Part shown: positions 1 to 9,763 of the stretch, in pieces
How positions within the stretch are numbered: the first letter of the stretch is position 1
Layout of the letters: every line of letters starts with the position of its first letter
Assembly (NCBI GenBank): GCA_032690845.1
Contig: CM064433.1
Coordinates: forward strand, 40,050,658 to 40,114,657
DNA from: Eleusine coracana subsp. coracana
Taxonomy: Eukaryota > Streptophyta > Magnoliopsida > Poales > Poaceae
DNA: 64,000 bases
Direction of reading: 5' to 3'
Program-made: the position numbers and the translations under genes
Notes under the pieces: generated by a model
Seen by the model: the letters and a program-made list of their open reading frames with translations, nothing else
Databases searched by the model: none
Told to the model about the DNA's origin: nothing

Positions 1-303
1 CAAAAGAGTATAGACTCGAATAGGATTATGTGACTCGTTTAGTCCTTTGTCATATCGTAAAACACATGTGTGAAGGTTGAAAGGACAATCCTAACTCAAA
101 TTCCGGTCCATATCAACAAATTAGAATTAAAATATCAATTAAAGATATAAAATGATCTATTTTAATAAATCATGGGGATAAAACGAACCAAATGATAATT
201 CAGAGGGTTATCCACACATTGGTCATACTTAGAGGGAGTAAAGTGAATTTATCCTATTTATTACAATAATATCATATACACGTGACATTACAGAATATTT
301 TCT
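1..303. other. 3' flank of NLR-like gene, nothing recognised
   Basis: AT-rich sequence downstream of the minus-strand NLR-like gene. No gene, repeat or RNA is recognised. It may hold the gene's 3' untranslated region, but no clear polyadenylation signal was pinned down. Confidence 0.4.
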
Positions 304-1749
304 CTATTGGCGCTTTCTTTTATGATCTGTGCTCCCAGACTTCTGGTCATCACAAGCTGCAACAGACTGCACATAAGTAGTATATGGCGGTATTCTTGAT
401 TTCCACGTTACCAACTCAAAATCCTCACTTGGTACGGATATAGATCCCGCAATCAGGTCTCCAAACATCATCGTAGGGAAATTTCTTTTAGAAGACTCAT
501 CCTTTTCGACCCGAGGAGGCATGAGGCGAAGAGAAACAGGGCAGGCAGAAGCAAATCTGGAGATATCTACTGGATGTTCTTTTTCTATTATGTCTTTTGG
601 GTGTTCTCCATACCTTGACAAGTTGTTCTCCACCATCCCCTTGAATCGCTGAAGAATGTGGAGCCAGAACTGAACATTGAGATTCCTCCGTAGCAAATCC
701 GCGACTACATTCGCTGTAATGAGTGATCCTCCAAGAACTAATGCCAATTCATTTGCTACAGATACTAGCTCTGGATAGCCTTTTTGGTCTGTGTTTCCAA
801 ATGCTAGCATCTTGAAGAGATAGCTGTACTCTGCTTGTGATAAGCTGTTTAGATAAACTGGCTTAACTGTTCCAAAGCCAGCAAGCTTACCAAGTCTGCC
901 CATGATTATCATTTTGCTTCCTCCACTCAAATGTGCCAAAGAAGAATAGAACTTTATCCATTTCTCATCATCAATATCTAAAACTAGTTCAATAACAACT
1001 AGAGTTTTCGTATTGCTCTTGAATGTTGTATTCTCCATACTCTGCATATTATAGCCACTGATGTGCAAAATGGAAGAAAAATGAGATAGGACCCTCTCAT
1101 CACTGCAGACATGATTGATCAAAACTTTCTTCCCAACCCTGCAGCCACCAATGACTGGAAGCACCATTAGAGCAGCACCCGGGTCAGCAGGTTGCAACAA
1201 GAAATTGATGATACGCTGTTTCTCAACATGACGACCGAACATGAAGTTGTCAGTATATAGATAAGTATCATAGGGTCTTCGGTACATCCTTTCACATCCC
1301 ATCAAGAGAATAACAAATTCGTTCATGTTTGCAACAGTGGCTTCCAATTTTTTTAGCAAACTTTGTAAACTGTCACACATGGAAGTGCTTCTTCTAGTAC
1401 CATCCATGGTTCGTGAACGCTTTAAACGAAATGACTGTATTGAAAGGGTGGGTGAGTATCTCACCTCCTCTTCTGTAATCCCCTCAACAAGAGATTTGTA
1501 TTTGAAAGTGTCTAGCATATGGTACCCTTGATACATGCTCTCCACAAAAAACTCCAGTTGCTTTAACATCGCAGAATTTGTAATGTAACGCCCATCTGCC
1601 TCCTCAACGACAGCAACGATCCTCAACAAGAGTTGATTCAACCTCCACAATCTGTCATCTTCACCTACCTTGTCTGTGTACTTGCTGACAAGAAAACAAA
1701 CAACTCGGTTGATTAGGTCACCAACAATTGCAGATATGGCTGCCTCCAT
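304..1749 (-). CDS. NLR-like (NB-ARC) disease-resistance protein without LRR
   Basis: Single-exon reading frame of 481 residues. The start is the ATG at 1749, which gives the usual grass NLR opening MEAAISAIVGDLINRV; a GTG two codons upstream is not needed. Residues 1-90 look like an Rx-type coiled-coil N domain. A degenerate NB-ARC domain follows: a P-loop at 200-209 (GGCRVGKK), where Lys207 is kept but the Thr/Ser that should follow is Lys; a kinase-2-like strand at 249-260 ending LVLDIDDEKW; an RNBS-B-like GGSKMIIMGR at 276-285; and a GLPL-like region near 335-345. No MHD motif and no leucine-rich repeats follow, and the protein ends in a basic tail. NLRs are cytosolic or nuclear immune receptors. 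With a broken Walker A and no LRR, this one probably cannot bind nucleotide normally. It could be a decoy, helper or truncated relic, but the frame is fully open. Confidence 0.8.
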   Translation of the reverse strand: MEAAISAIVGDLINRVVCFLVSKYTDKVGEDDRLWRLNQLLLRIVAVVEEADGRYITNSAMLKQLEFFVESMYQGYHMLDTFKYKSLVEGITEEEVRYSPTLSIQSFRLKRSRTMDGTRRSTSMCDSLQSLLKKLEATVANMNEFVILLMGCERMYRRPYDTYLYTDNFMFGRHVEKQRIINFLLQPADPGAALMVLPVIGGCRVGKKVLINHVCSDERVLSHFSSILHISGYNMQSMENTTFKSNTKTLVVIELVLDIDDEKWIKFYSSLAHLSGGSKMIIMGRLGKLAGFGTVKPVYLNSLSQAEYSYLFKMLAFGNTDQKGYPELVSVANELALVLGGSLITANVVADLLRRNLNVQFWLHILQRFKGMVENNLSRYGEHPKDIIEKEHPVDISRFASACPVSLRLMPPRVEKDESSKRNFPTMMFGDLIAGSISVPSEDFELVTWKSRIPPYTTYVQSVAACDDQKSGSTDHKRKRQ

Positions 1750-3360
1750 CTTCACCTATATTTTTCTCTTCATACTAATGCTTCAATGGTGATAAACCAT
1801 CTTGGTTCTTTCTTTTTGGTCGGGGGATGGGGGTTATGGTTTATTACATGTGATGTGGTACATTTATAGTACTCCAAGTTATTTAACGAGTCAAAGCAAA
1901 GGCCAATCAGCACTGACCTGCCTTAAAGATATTCTCAGCTGCAATTTGCATCGTCATCCAGACGACGTTGGTTTCAGTCGACAGCTGAATATACCTGTGG
2001 TATTTATTTTGCATTCTTTTGTTAACATTATAGCGTGAGAATTAATACCATCAATATCATGACTTGGTCATGAGTTGGTTTGACTTGGTCATGAGAAATA
2101 ATGTCGTGACCTGAATGCACATACCGAGGAAAAAAAAATTCTATGCAGCAATGCTGCAAACCGAGTGATTTATAGCACCGCCCAGATACATGCCACGTGC
2201 CCCTTTCCATCGATCTGAAGGCTTGATTCTCCCGCCCGTGTTCTGTACTTCTGTTCAGCTTCAGCTCAAATAATCATCTCGACTGAGCCGACGAGAGAAT
2301 CAAGCCGAAAAAAATTAAATGAAAAAACTCCTTTTGTGGCACCTGTCACCGAGCTCATCGTCTAAGACATCATCTCATTAGCGCTGAGCCCTGCCTGACG
2401 AGATATACAAGACAAGGCATGGCGTTTTCATTCAGGTAACTGATCATCAATCAACATTCCAGATTTGACTAGCGCTTTAACTGAAGCTGTGACGGCGTCT
2501 GTCGTGAATAATCACGACACGTTGACTTGATTTTTTTAGGAACACTCTTCCATTTGATGTACTCAAGATTCCAAGTGCCTTGTAGATAGGGCATGGGCTG
2601 CAGGAAAATGACAAAGGCAGGGATGAGCAGAGCTCATCGTCCATGACTCCAGTCCATGGCAATTGCAGCAGATACAGACATAGCTTGTCATCAATGGTGA
2701 CATGGCGGCGGGCATGGGATGGCCACAGATCGTTGTAATGGCGGTGGGGTCAAAGACGCTGTCCATGGCGGTGGAGAGGGCAGACAGGGTCGCCTAGATC
2801 TTGCGGTCGAAGGGGACTTCCTGAGCCGAGCTATCATCAAACATGCGAGCTCGATGGCTTGATTTGTTGAGAGGAGCTCAAGGGAAGTTACGGTGGGAGA
2901 TCAGGCGTAAGGGACATGGGGCAATGATCGAAAGGTGCTACACGGCGCTCGGGTTGCAGCACTGCTACACGGAGTAGAATTTTCTTCCAAATACCGACAT
3001 TCTACTGGCTCCCAAAAAGCCGTGATTGTCCCTGATTTGCATACCGTAGCTAGTAATTAACTGAGCTACCGAAGCATTTTTTTTCGAGACTTGGACTAAA
3101 AACTACCCTTGGTTGGTGGCAAGCTTGATCGAGAGCCTTGAGGTGCCAAATGTCAAACCAAGTTGGCTATGAACATCAAATCAGCTCATCACCCTTGACG
3201 ACGACCTTTTTAGGTACTGTGTCAACATCCTATTTATTATGCTTCGTACGTGACAGTAGAATTGATTGTGCAATGGCTTATAGGACACCCGCATACGTCT
3301 TAATTATTTTCTTTATGTACAAAATATGATAGCTCATTACCCTCTGTCTCATTATTTTTA
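1750..3360. other. Intergenic region upstream of the NLR-like gene
   Basis: It holds the presumed promoter of the minus-strand NLR-like gene. A 15 bp repeat (TGACTTGGTCATGAG) occurs twice near 2060-2095. Several short open frames exist but none has recognisable protein similarity or grass-gene character. No clear TATA box was identified. Confidence 0.4.
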
Positions 3361-3907
3361 CGGAAATTTGTTTGAAACACACTAACAAAATATGGTTTTA
3401 TCCTGAACATATCAAACAAATCGAATTTAGCTGATGCACACTATGATTATAGAAAAATTCGTCTGAGACACACTATGATCATTTAACTTTTATTTTCAAC
3501 TTTTTTATCTTAATATATAATATACATCAGAAATTAAAACTTTGTACAAATATAAGATGTTGCATTCTCTATCATTATAAAATAGAGTTAGATTTTTTTC
3601 AATTGTTCGGATGGCTTGCTCGATAAAATAAATATTAAAATAATGAGTAAATAATAAAAATAGTCAAAAAATTCTAGCTCTATTTTTTATTTATAGACAA
3701 TACAACCGTGTCTATTTGTGCTAAGTTTCAAATTCTGTTTTATTTTTTATATTAAGATAAAAAAAAGTTGAAAATAATAGTTAAATGGTCATAGTGTGTT
3801 TCAGACGAATTTTTCTAGAATTGTAGTATGTATCAACTAAATTCGATTTGTTTGATGTGTTCTGAACAAAACCACGTTTTGCTAGTATGTTTCAGACAAA
3901 TTTGCCT
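3361..3907. mobile_element. Fold-back/MITE-like element, copy 1
   Basis: The two ends are inverted copies of each other. The left end reads GGAAATTTGTTTGAAACACA, and the right end, read on the other strand, begins GGCAAATTTGTCTGAAACAT. The similarity continues inward for more than 150 bp, including runs around TTAACTTTTATTTTCAACTT. The centre is AT-rich with no coding potential. A second copy lies at 4337-4881. The flanks allow a TA target duplication, but in this copy the terminal base pairs do not match perfectly. The superfamily is not certain; a Tc1/mariner-type assignment rests only on the TA. Confidence 0.7.
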
Positions 3908-3938
3908 TATTTTTATATACAACAAAATATCTCAGTAA

Positions 3939-3994
3939 TCTCATGCAATACTTAACTATTGCATTATCTCATGCAATACTTAACTATTGCATTA
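3939..3994. repeat. Perfect 28 bp tandem duplication
   Basis: A 28 bp unit starting TCTCATGCAATACTT and ending TTGCATTA is present twice head to tail (3939-3966 and 3967-3994) with no mismatch. Each unit also contains an inverted pair, TGCAATA and TATTGCA. It lies between the two fold-back element copies and has no visible function. Confidence 0.9.
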
Positions 3995-4336
3995 GTTCAA
4001 CACATAGATGAACTCTTAGGTTGGTTCAACAGGGGACATATATAGTAGGGATATCCATTCTAACAGGTCCATATTTCAAAATGATTTATGACACAAAGCA
4101 AGCCAAGCTTCATATTTCATAGATTATCTTAATTTTAGTTGTTACAAACCATGACTTTCAAGTATAGTAAATGCAAAGGATTTAATTTTATGAACCAAGG
4201 TGTTTCATATAGTATAAAACATGGGAAAGAGCAAATAAGATCTTTTTTTAGGGTGAACAAAGATATTTCAAGCACCCAAAGTGCAAGTTTGTAAGTGTCC
4301 TAAGACGTACTCGTCCCAACCTAATGTTAGGAATTA

Positions 4337-4881
4337 GGAAAATTTGTCTGGAACACACCAACAAAATATGGTTTTGTCCTGAACACATTAAAAAAATCGA
4401 ATTTAGCTGATACACACTACAATTCTATGAAATTTCGTTTGAGACACACTATAAGCATTTAGTTTTTATTTTCAATTTTTTTATCTTAATATGTAAAATA
4501 CTTCATAAATTCAAATTTTGCACAAATACAAGTTGTTGAATTCACTATCATTATAAAATAGAGCTAGATTTTTTTTGATTGCTCGGATGGCTTGCTCGAT
4601 AAATTAAATATTAAAACAATGAGTACACAATAAAAATAATCAAAAAAATTCTAGTTCTATTTTTTATTGGTAGAGAATACAATCATGTATATTTGTGCCA
4701 AGTCTTAAATTCTGACATATTTTACATATTGAGATAAAAAAGTTGAAAATAATAGTTAAATGGCCATAGTATGTCTCAGACAAATTTTTTTAGAATCGTA
4801 ATGTATATCAGCTAAATTCAATTTGTTTGATGTGTTCTAGATAAAGCCACGTTTTATTAGTGTGTTCCAGACAAATTTTCC
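4337..4881. mobile_element. Fold-back/MITE-like element, copy 2
   Basis: Second copy of the element at 3361-3907, about 545 bp and in the same orientation. The termini are a clean inverted pair (left GGAAAATTTGTCTGGAACAC; right end the reverse complement of the same string) and are directly flanked by TA on both sides (4335-4336 and 4882-4883). This supports a two-base target duplication. No coding capacity is seen, so it would depend on an enzyme supplied elsewhere. Confidence 0.75.
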
Positions 4882-4883
4882 TA

Positions 4884-6711
4884 GCAGAAAGATAAATGAC
4901 AAACAACGATCAACTGAATAGAAACAAAGCTCTATAAAATCCAGGAAAAAGTACCACGAAATGGAAGAAACAAAATAAATACCTTTAAAACATTAGTCCA
5001 AAATATTTTTGAAAATGAAAAGTGGTGAATCATAGTTGTACTATTGTTTGTCACCAGACCTCCTAGAGACCTTCGGTTCCGGCCCTTGGTTGGAATTTGA
5101 CTAGATTGTGTCTTCAATCCATTTTCTCATTTATTTTATGACCTAACGATCCCCATCGTTAGAAGTCACCTCTGAAGTATCAAACTCCCCCTCAAAATTA
5201 AAATATTTCTATGGTACTTTACTAAAACAGTTACCTTAACCAAGGTTATCCTTCTAAAGAATAGATGGAAAAGTAGTCTTAAGTATAGCTTTTGTAATTC
5301 ATGCTGCTAGAACCATATGGCGACTTCTTAATATCGCCATTGGTTTGTCAACACCGGACAACATTAATTATATTGCAGATGGTTGGATTGACTCATGGGG
5401 AGTGGGATATAAAAAATATAATCATTGTGGGTGTTGCCGTCATGTTTTAGACTATTTGGCTTAGTTGCAACGATGATATCTATCTATTTATTAATAAAAC
5501 AAGATGACCTTTTCACGAGAGTGTCTAGAAAAAAAGAGAGATAGTCTCTAAATTCTCATAAAAAAGCAAAATATCTAGCCCTTAATTATCCCCTTATTAA
5601 TCTCATGAGCACATCCAAGCCCTTTATCTCCCTGTAACGATTACAACCCTAGCGTCCTCCTAACCTACCTGCCAGCCAAAGCCAACTCATGATCGGCATC
5701 AATTTCGTTCTCTCTTTTACGCCCCCGCCCCCGTGCTCGTCATGCCTGAGACCTTCATAGACTTGTCAATGATTTGTCTAATAATCTCTAAGAGCAACGA
5801 TCCTGATCATGTGGTTGTGCTAGACATGACATCAGTGTCGGGATTCCGTGAAACCGTGCAATGAGTATGCGGCGGTGACGATGATGGATCATATCGCACG
5901 AGCAATCAGAGATGGCCTAGAGTTTGATAATTGTGGAGACGGCATAGATGTGTGGGTTTCACATTTCCATCCTTGAGACTGCTCGGACGAGAACAGGATA
6001 GATCGGCATCAACCGTTCAAACATGCATAGACGACTGGCACATTCCCAAGCAGGATCAAAGCAGGTGCCGGCTCGTCAAGAAGCATGATGGTAAGCGCGA
6101 TCATGAAGCAGCTTCTGGAGCTCATGCCCTTGTGTTGCATAAGTTTTTATCTCACTCGAAAAAAAATTGCTTTTCATACTGCCTTTCACCTCTGAAAAGG
6201 ATGTTTGTTTCTTCTAGCAAATTAAAGATCAGTCTGGGCACAAAGGACAGGCGAGAGCCTGCACTTGGGACTACAAGATGCAACATCTGTGAGAATGCCT
6301 GGCTTGCGGATGGAAGAATATGTTGCTTGCGGATTGAAGAATATACAAGATCAATCGACAATCGGGCTTGGCGCATTGTGAGAGCTGATGTTGTGCTGCT
6401 GTCGATAGGAGGCAGCAGCAAAAGAGAGAGCGCATGAAGTTGGGGGTAACTGAACACAACGAACACTAATATGCAGACGGGAGGAGGAAGCAGCAAATTT
6501 GGAGAGGATGCAGGTGGAGGCATCAGAAGACAACGATACAGACTGCCGAGGGATTGTTTAATTAAAGGAGTAACTAAATCTTCTTACTTTTTTATGCATT
6601 AGTATCTGTTGACGCCAATAGTGTGCTACAATTTTTTTTCTGCTTGATGACTCCATTTTGTTTTTATGGACCTGGAGCGCCAGAGGGAGCGCAGATTATA
6701 TGTTAATACAC
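4884..6711. other. Intergenic, no supported gene
   Basis: AT-rich sequence with some more mixed-composition DNA from about 5640 to 6540. An open frame of 168 codons (5931-6437) lies on the plus strand and overlapping frames lie on the minus strand, but none shows a domain, a splice context or a codon bias that would support a gene. Confidence 0.4.
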
Positions 6712-6720
6712 AAAAGTTTA

Positions 6721-7253
6721 GGAAAAATTATAAATACTCAATTGGATGTTAGGGGGGTTTTCAAATACCCATCTGCAAGTGTTTTTATTTCAGTCAAACA
6801 CTTACAAGTTACACTTAGTTTTCACATACCCCCTTGACAACTTTAACCAACTAATGTGACTCTTGTTTAGTTTTTAATATTGATTCAGATGTTTCACCTT
6901 AGTGTAATTATCATCCAGACAAATATGACATCATCAAATTTCTTTGAATAATCACAAACAATACAGAAATCTAGCTAGGATCCTATGAATTGTTATGAGC
7001 AATGTAGAGGGGGAAAATCTTAAGAAATGTAATATGTATGTATGATTCAAACAATATTATATATTACTTAGTTACAGTAATCTATTTTAAGCAATCTTGG
7101 ATGCTTGTTAAGAGCCATATTGATCAGTCAAGATTGTTAGGTGGGTATTTGAAAACTAAATCTAATTTATAGGTGTTTGACTGAAACAGAAACACTTGCA
7201 GGTGGGTATATGAAAACCTCCCAAACATGCATGTAGGTATTTGCAATTTTTTC
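6721..7253. mobile_element. Mutator-like MITE with 9 bp target duplication
   Basis: A 533 bp element with long terminal inverted repeats of about 90 bp. The left end begins GGAAAAATTATAAATAC, and the right end on the other strand begins GAAAAAATTGCAAATAC. Both arms contain matching blocks such as GGTTTTCAAATACCC and CACTTGCAG. It is flanked by AAAAGTTTA (6712-6720) and AAAAGTTCA (7254-7262), a 9 bp duplication with one mismatch. Long inverted ends plus a 9 bp duplication are the hallmark of the Mutator superfamily. No transposase is present. Confidence 0.8.
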
Positions 7254-7478
7254 AAAAGTTCATAACACAGGGAAAGAGCAAAGTGAAAAAGAAAATAAAA
7301 AAGGTTATAGATGTGGAGCGCCATTTTAAGTCTGCTAGCCATTCTATGATAGAAGGAAAGTACCTGCTGCTTGCCCTACTCAATTATAGAAGAATTCTTT
7401 GACAAACTCTGCTTTGCATTTATGTATTGTTGGATCTTTATTATTAAAAATCCAGCCATTTGGAGTGGTTCAGATGCA

Positions 7479-7691
7479 TCAAGTCATGATAGTTATTACT
7501 TCCATTGCAAACTTGACTTTAAGCTTTCTTTTGAACACAAACAAATCAGCTCTTTGCTGAAGCATATCAGGATAGGTGATCCTTAAAATGGCCCAACATC
7601 TTTTTGCAAAATCACACTTATAAAACAAATGCTGAAGAGTTTCTTCCCTTTGCATGATACAGAGTTCACAGACATATGAATCTAGGTGCAT
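7479..7691 (-). pseudogene. LINE reverse-transcriptase zinc-binding domain remnant
   Basis: The minus strand encodes a short stretch with the pattern CELC-(x5)-ETLQHLFYKCDFAKRCW. This is the zinc-binding domain (zf-RVT) found at the C-terminal end of plant non-LTR retrotransposon reverse transcriptases and of host genes derived from them. Only about 70 residues remain and no reverse transcriptase core or poly-A tail was found nearby, so it is treated as a decayed LINE fragment. The exact limits of the remnant are unknown. Confidence 0.65.
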
Positions 7692-8727
7692 ATTTCATCT
7701 TTTGAGCAAACCTCTTGTATTAACTCTTTACACAATTGAAATAAAAACTCATCTATGAATAGTAAGCGAACATGTTAAATGTAAGATGTCATTTGGAAAA
7801 AACAACTCAGCTGATTCTGATGCATTCAATGTTCTCTTAGTCTATATTTTAGAATTTTATTGATCACATGACATTGAACTTAATTAACTTGATATTTGAG
7901 CTTAAATTAAGTGTATTTACCTTATTAACTACATAGAAACTAACTAGAGATAATAATAGTGAGAAACCATGTGATATGTGCCACGGTTTTACAATATGTG
8001 ATGAGTAATTGACATTGGTTGAGTTTGGTGTTTGAGTTGAAATGCGAGAATCTGGGGATTGCATGAGTTTATGCATATCATGGTTTTGACTAACCGGAGT
8101 TGGTGAGGATGTTGGAGAATTTGCAGGAGATGAGAAATGTGTTTGCTTGTTTCATGATGTGTAGGTCACTGGAGTCAACTTGGCGGTCAACGGTGAAAGG
8201 ATCGGGCACAAGTAGGAGACTTGGGGCCAGACGATCGAGAGGCTGGGTGAAGTCAAGGGTGATCCACATCGTACACGTGGAGAGGCAAGAAGCACGAACA
8301 GTTTCACGGTTGAGCCTCAAAACCGTGGGTGGTGATCAAGACGGCGGTGTTGATCAAGTCAAAGGTGATCGGGCGTCGGTGCTAGTAGAGGCTTCCAGTG
8401 GACCGGAGGCGGGAGAGACTTGCCAGCAAGGAGGATCACGGGATGAGGTGACACGCATCAAGATCGTGAAGTCTTGCTTCGGTGAAAGTGAGCATGAAGT
8501 CGCACTTTGAGAAGCGTGCAAGATGGTTTCCCGGTTTGGACCACAAAACCGGTGGCGGTGGTTGGTGGTGCACGTGGCACCATCGCAGAGCTTGCATCGA
8601 GGCGAAGCAAAGTTGTGAAGGACTCGATGGTTTTCGGGCGAAGAAAAAAGAGTTGGATGGTTTTGCCTCTGGTGGTAAGTGACAATGAGTTATAGGTCAA
8701 GGGTACAGTTGTCTTGGACCTTAGGCT

Positions 8728-8734
8728 TATATAA
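8728..8734 (+). promoter_or_regulatory. TATA box of Copia 1 LTR promoter
   Basis: TATATAA followed by GGAGAGG. The same string sits at the matching place in the 3' LTR (17590-17596). Its position inside the LTR fits the U3 promoter of an LTR retrotransposon; transcription would run rightwards. Confidence 0.6.
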
Positions 8735-9198
8735 GGAGAGGTGTGACTGGTGGGAGAGATGCCTCTTCCCATTAGACTTGTTAGGACTTCATTCAAAGTG
8801 CTAGGATAGGTATTCATGTAATAGAGAAGATGAGAGGGTGTGTGAGAGACATCTCTTTCTCTTCCAAATAGTGGGAGGAAGAGGGTGGCTTCCTAGCCTT
8901 CATGGGTCTTAGTGCTATGATGAGATAGAAAAATCTTTCATGGGTCCTTGACCGAATCAAGAGCTCTAGCACCTTCGATTTCAAGGATTTCTCAAGTTTC
9001 TCCTTTTTGGTGTTTTAGGCACAAGATCTAAAATTAGTGATGACTCCTTGAGCCAATTGAGTGGATCTTCTAGGATTAGGGTCGTGATGTGTTGAGGATT
9101 TGCTGGTCCAAAAATTACACATTTTGGAGATCATTTGGTTGAGTTTTGGAGAGATTTATAGGAAAAATGCGACAGTTTTTTGTTATGTCGGGGGTCGA

Positions 9199-9440
9199 TC
9201 GGCGCTGCCAATGACCAAAACTAGCACTGTAGGTGGGTCTGAACTCTGATCGGCACTGCCAATGCCACGATCGGCACTACAGGTGGCTCGAGTCTGAACC
9301 CTGCACCGGCACTACCGATAGCCACGACCGGCACTGCCGATGCGCTCTGACCGTTTCTTTCCAGAGTTTTAAGAACCCCGCACCAGCACTGCCGATGGTG
9401 CCAACCAGCACTGCCGATGCCTGTGATCGACACTGCTGAT
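9199..9440 (+). repeat. Array of short palindromic motifs in the 5' LTR
   Basis: About nine imperfect copies of CGGCACTGCCGATG, each containing the inverted pair CGGCA/TGCCG, are spaced irregularly over 240 bp. The array is repeated in the 3' LTR (about 18228-18450). The function is unknown; it could bind a protein as a dimer or form small hairpins in the RNA leader. Confidence 0.8.
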
Positions 9441-9702
9441 GGTTGTCCAGACTTGATTCATTTTGGTGCATTTCTTTGACAGTTTTGAGTCTTTGCAGTT
9501 CTACTTTGTTTCCGCTGTGTTCCGCTGCTGTTGTTGATCACTCCTAAGGTTAGCACATCACAAGTTGGTGTGTGTGGTCTTGGTGATCAGTTTAGAGTTT
9601 GGCTTGGGTTGTAATTGGGACATAGGTCAAGTTCTTGTGAAGAGTTTTTATTGGCTCCCATTCAACCCCCCCCCCCTCTGGTCGCCTTCTCGGTTTTTCA
9701 AT

Positions 9703-9715
9703 TGGTATTAGAGCC
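9703..9715 (+). other. Primer binding site (tRNA-Met type) of Copia 1
   Basis: TGGTATTAGAGCC lies two bases after the LTR end. It differs by one C-to-T change from TGGTATCAGAGCC, the usual plant primer site complementary to the 3' end of initiator tRNA-Met. Confidence 0.85.
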
Positions 9716-9763
9716 GGTTTGATCACTAGTTGACCTTCATCGGTTTTGTGATCCGAAGGCGAC

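Larger units (their letters stand above)
7960..9700 (+). repeat. 5' LTR of Copia element 1
   Basis: 1741 bp, aligning along its length with 16821-18729. It begins TGAGAAACC and ends TTTTTCA just before the primer site. It contains a TATA box (8728), an array of CGGCACTGCCGAT-like motifs (9199-9440) and an 11-C run (9666-9676). Relative to the 3' LTR it lacks about 165 bp near 8902. Confidence 0.92.

Noticed and set aside
5931..6523. Open frames of 168 codons (plus) and 123 codons (minus) as possible genes
   Set aside because: They overlap each other on opposite strands, have no recognisable domain, and lie in repeat-rich intergenic DNA. Length alone is not enough.
8100..8510. 136-codon frame, repeated at 16961-17371
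   Set aside because: It lies wholly inside the two LTRs of Copia 1 and appears twice because the LTRs are repeats. No protein motif supports it.
9199..9440. CRISPR-like array
   Set aside because: The units are short, irregular in spacing, lack unique spacers of constant length, and lie inside an LTR of a plant retrotransposon.
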